A stretch of 64,000 nucleotides of DNA from Thermoflexibacter ruber (GTDB lineage: Bacteria; Bacteroidota; Bacteroidia; Cytophagales; Thermoflexibacteraceae). The position numbers were made by a program, and so were the translations under genes. The notes under the pieces are model-generated. The model was not told the DNA's origin and did no database searches. It saw only the letters and a list, made by a program, of their open reading frames with translations. Shown one piece after another: positions 62,689 through 64,000 of this stretch; the stretch's first letter is position 1, and the number at the start of each line of letters is the position of its first letter. The DNA lies in the NCBI RefSeq assembly GCF_900113045.1, contig NZ_FONY01000014.1, positions 61,164 through 125,163 of the forward strand, read 5' to 3'.

Positions 62689-63501
62689 ATGAAAAATTAC
62701 TTTTTATACTCTTTTTTTGCTGTATGCCTGTTCAAGGCTCAACCTAATGTTTTGTATGCCCAAAGCATAGGTGCTTCTGTGGCAAATACTTATGCTCGAG
62801 TGAACCAACTTTCTTTTAATAAGCAAGCTATTGACATAGAGGCTTATCAGGTCAGAGATATAGGTTCTCGAGTAGGGCTATCCGCTTTTTTTGAATATCC
62901 TGTGTCTTCTGCTTTTCGCTTACGGACAGAAATAGCGTATTATCGATATGGCTACGAACTAAGACAAGATTTTGGCTATGATTCTTATTGGGCGAATGGA
63001 TTTGGGTTTCGCAATATTCAACTTGCCTTATTAGCAGAGGGGACACTGTTCAGAATCGGGGAAAGTGCTTATTTTGCCTTGCATTGTGGCGCGGGGTTCA
63101 ATGATGTAGCTTCTAATCGTATTTATATGGGTTTTGGAAATAAAAGAACACCCTTACGAATTTTACAAGCAACTAAACCACCTCCACCTCCTTTCTCTAC
63201 GACAACAATGAGAGGGAAGCCTCGACCACCTCTTGAGAATTACCATACAACCAACTTTACATTGCTTGCAGGGGCAAGTTTGAATATAGAGTTGAGAAAA
63301 GGTAAACTTTCTATGGGCTGTACGTATAATCATGCTTTGCAAGACTCCCCACAAATGGACATGGATTTTTCCTTAGAATACAACGGAGAACTAACTGAGT
63401 ACAAAGAACTGCTACACCCAAAAATTCACTTTCTCAACTTTTACTTCTCTTATGCTTGGTTTCTGAAAGCCAGAGAGAAAGATAAAGAGGCAAGGAAATG
63501 A
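62689..63501 (+). CDS. Outer-membrane beta-barrel protein, function unknown
   Basis: A 270-residue exported protein: signal peptide to YAQS (about 26 residues), then alternating beta-strand text such as RVGLSAFFEYPVSSAFRLRTEIAYYRYGYEL, FRNIQLALLAEGTLFRIG and TLLAGASLNIELRKGKLSMGCTYNHALQ, ending with aromatic strand HFLNFYFSYAWF. This is the pattern of the 'outer membrane beta-barrel' (PorT/OmpA-like) families. A proline-rich exposed loop, KPPPPPFSTTTMRGKPRPP, interrupts the barrel. A Lys/Glu-rich tail (KAREKDKEARK) follows the last strand. It lies 19 bp after the broken T9SS gene and probably shares its transcript. Confidence 0.78.
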   Translation: MKNYFLYSFFAVCLFKAQPNVLYAQSIGASVANTYARVNQLSFNKQAIDIEAYQVRDIGSRVGLSAFFEYPVSSAFRLRTEIAYYRYGYELRQDFGYDSYWANGFGFRNIQLALLAEGTLFRIGESAYFALHCGAGFNDVASNRIYMGFGNKRTPLRILQATKPPPPPFSTTTMRGKPRPPLENYHTTNFTLLAGASLNIELRKGKLSMGCTYNHALQDSPQMDMDFSLEYNGELTEYKELLHPKIHFLNFYFSYAWFLKAREKDKEARK

Positions 63502-63522
63502 GCATAGCTTTTTTTCAAACAA

Positions 63523-63560
63523 AGAGGCTATTGTGGGGAAATAGCCTCTCTTTTTCTTTT
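63523..63560 (+). terminator. Terminator after the beta-barrel gene
   Basis: AGAGGCTAT (63523-63531) pairs perfectly with ATAGCCTCT (63541-63549) around a 9-nt loop and runs into TTTTTCTTTT. Confidence 0.92.
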
Positions 63561-63879
63561 CTAATATTAATAAATCGTTAAATATTTGATTAAGTATTTA
63601 TAAAACTGACTTTTTAGTTATAAGACTCTCTGATTTCTTAGATTTTCTTGGAAAAATCTCAGTATTTATGCTTATTCTCCTTATTCCTTTTGCCCTTAAA
63701 ATAAAAGAAGCATTTTTTGAAAAATAATTACATACCTCCTGCAACTTGTCCTTATCTTTTCTTCGTACTGCTTGGTGTAAACCTCAATTACTGCCACACT
63801 GTGAGGACTTACATTTACACTGATTTTTGGGAGGCATCTTTGCTGACTTTTCTATGGACGCATAGGCATCAATGAAGGC

Positions 63880-64000
63880 TAAAAACTTAACGATTTGTTC
63901 ATATAGGGTGCAAGGTTTTTGCACTCTGTTTCTTTTCCTTTGTGGTGTTTGGCAGGCATAGCCCCCTTGTCTATGCTTGCTTTTTTGAAGTTGCAACTTT
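63880..64000 (+). repeat. About 120-bp direct repeat, copy B (reaches window edge)
   Basis: It matches 61386-61505 in the same orientation, including the three palindromes (GTGCAA/TTGCAC, GGCATAG/CTATGC, AAGTTGCAACTT). The two copies lie about 2.5 kb apart and bracket the broken T9SS gene and the beta-barrel gene. The true right end may lie beyond the window. Confidence 0.75.

Larger units (their letters stand above)
63502..64000. other. 499-bp terminal intergenic region
   Basis: It contains the terminator at 63523-63560 and, from 63880, the second copy of the 120-bp repeat, which runs to the window edge. Between them the DNA is AT-rich without a supported gene. A minus-strand frame ending at 63784 (Cys-rich end QCKCKSSQCGSN) starts inside the repeat and is not called. 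Confidence 0.55.

Noticed and set aside
1..64000. tRNA, rRNA or known riboswitch genes
   Set aside because: I scanned intergenic gaps by eye for T-loop and rRNA signatures and saw none. This is not a substitute for a covariance search.

Overview
This AT-rich window comes from a member of the Bacteroidota, most likely the Cytophagia/Cytophagales side. The evidence is two SusC/SusD outer-membrane uptake pairs, another CarboxypepD-reg TonB receptor, type IX secretion (T9SS) components and T9SS C-terminal sorting domains, two PorP/SprF proteins, many SPII lipoproteins, and promoter-like TAnnTTTG elements instead of sigma70 -10 boxes. The species cannot be named from sequence alone. I found no rRNA, tRNA, CRISPR array or intact transposase.

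Layout. 1-7.5 kb: the N-terminal part of a secreted GH78 alpha-L-rhamnosidase (cut by the window edge), a single-chain type IIG restriction-modification enzyme, a Uma2-type nuclease gene broken by one in-frame TAA, nicotinate phosphoribosyltransferase and a D-2-hydroxyacid dehydrogenase. 8-15 kb: a TonB-dependent receptor followed by a beta-helix lipoprotein, then a fused E1 alpha/beta 2-oxoacid dehydrogenase. 15-18.5 kb: a small lipoprotein, an orphan membrane histidine kinase, a MITE-like repeat and agmatine deiminase. 18.5-28.2 kb: two consecutive SusC/SusD pairs whose susC genes share a 65-bp identical 5' segment. 28.2-31 kb: a secreted RidA-like protein, pyrF and a lipoprotein. 31-40.2 kb: one gene for a 3043-residue T9SS-exported mosaic of beta-helices, leucine-rich repeats and Ig domains. 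40.5-46.7 kb: an ABC exporter half, a deoxyribonucleotidase and SemiSWEET sugar transporter operon divergent from a DeoR regulator, a FemAB/GNAT-like protein, folK and dapD. 47-53.6 kb: two secreted peptidases, two PorP/SprF proteins and a lipoprotein. 53.8-61.3 kb: a PorU2-like C25 protein and a penicillin-acylase family enzyme. 61.4-64 kb: a broken T9SS cargo gene and an outer-membrane barrel gene, flanked by two direct copies of a ~120-bp repeat.

How the parts fit. Much of the window serves the cell envelope: nutrient import through TonB-linked channels, export and anchoring of surface proteins by T9SS, and periplasmic peptide breakdown. Core metabolic genes (pncB, pyrF, folK, dapD, E1) lie between these blocks as single transcription units, and several neighbours converge with almost no spacing.

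The least explained material is non-coding: a ~250-bp element with terminal inverted repeats and four tiny palindromes (17.1 kb, and inverted at 46.9 kb); a hairpin-plus-tail repeat (15.0 and 46.8 kb); a long ATCNGT hairpin (45.7 kb); direct repeats bracketing the 61.4-64 kb cassette; and candidate operators ahead of susC and between SemiSWEET and DeoR. I do not see a convincing complete novel system. The repeat families and the T9SS/PorU2 cluster are the best leads.
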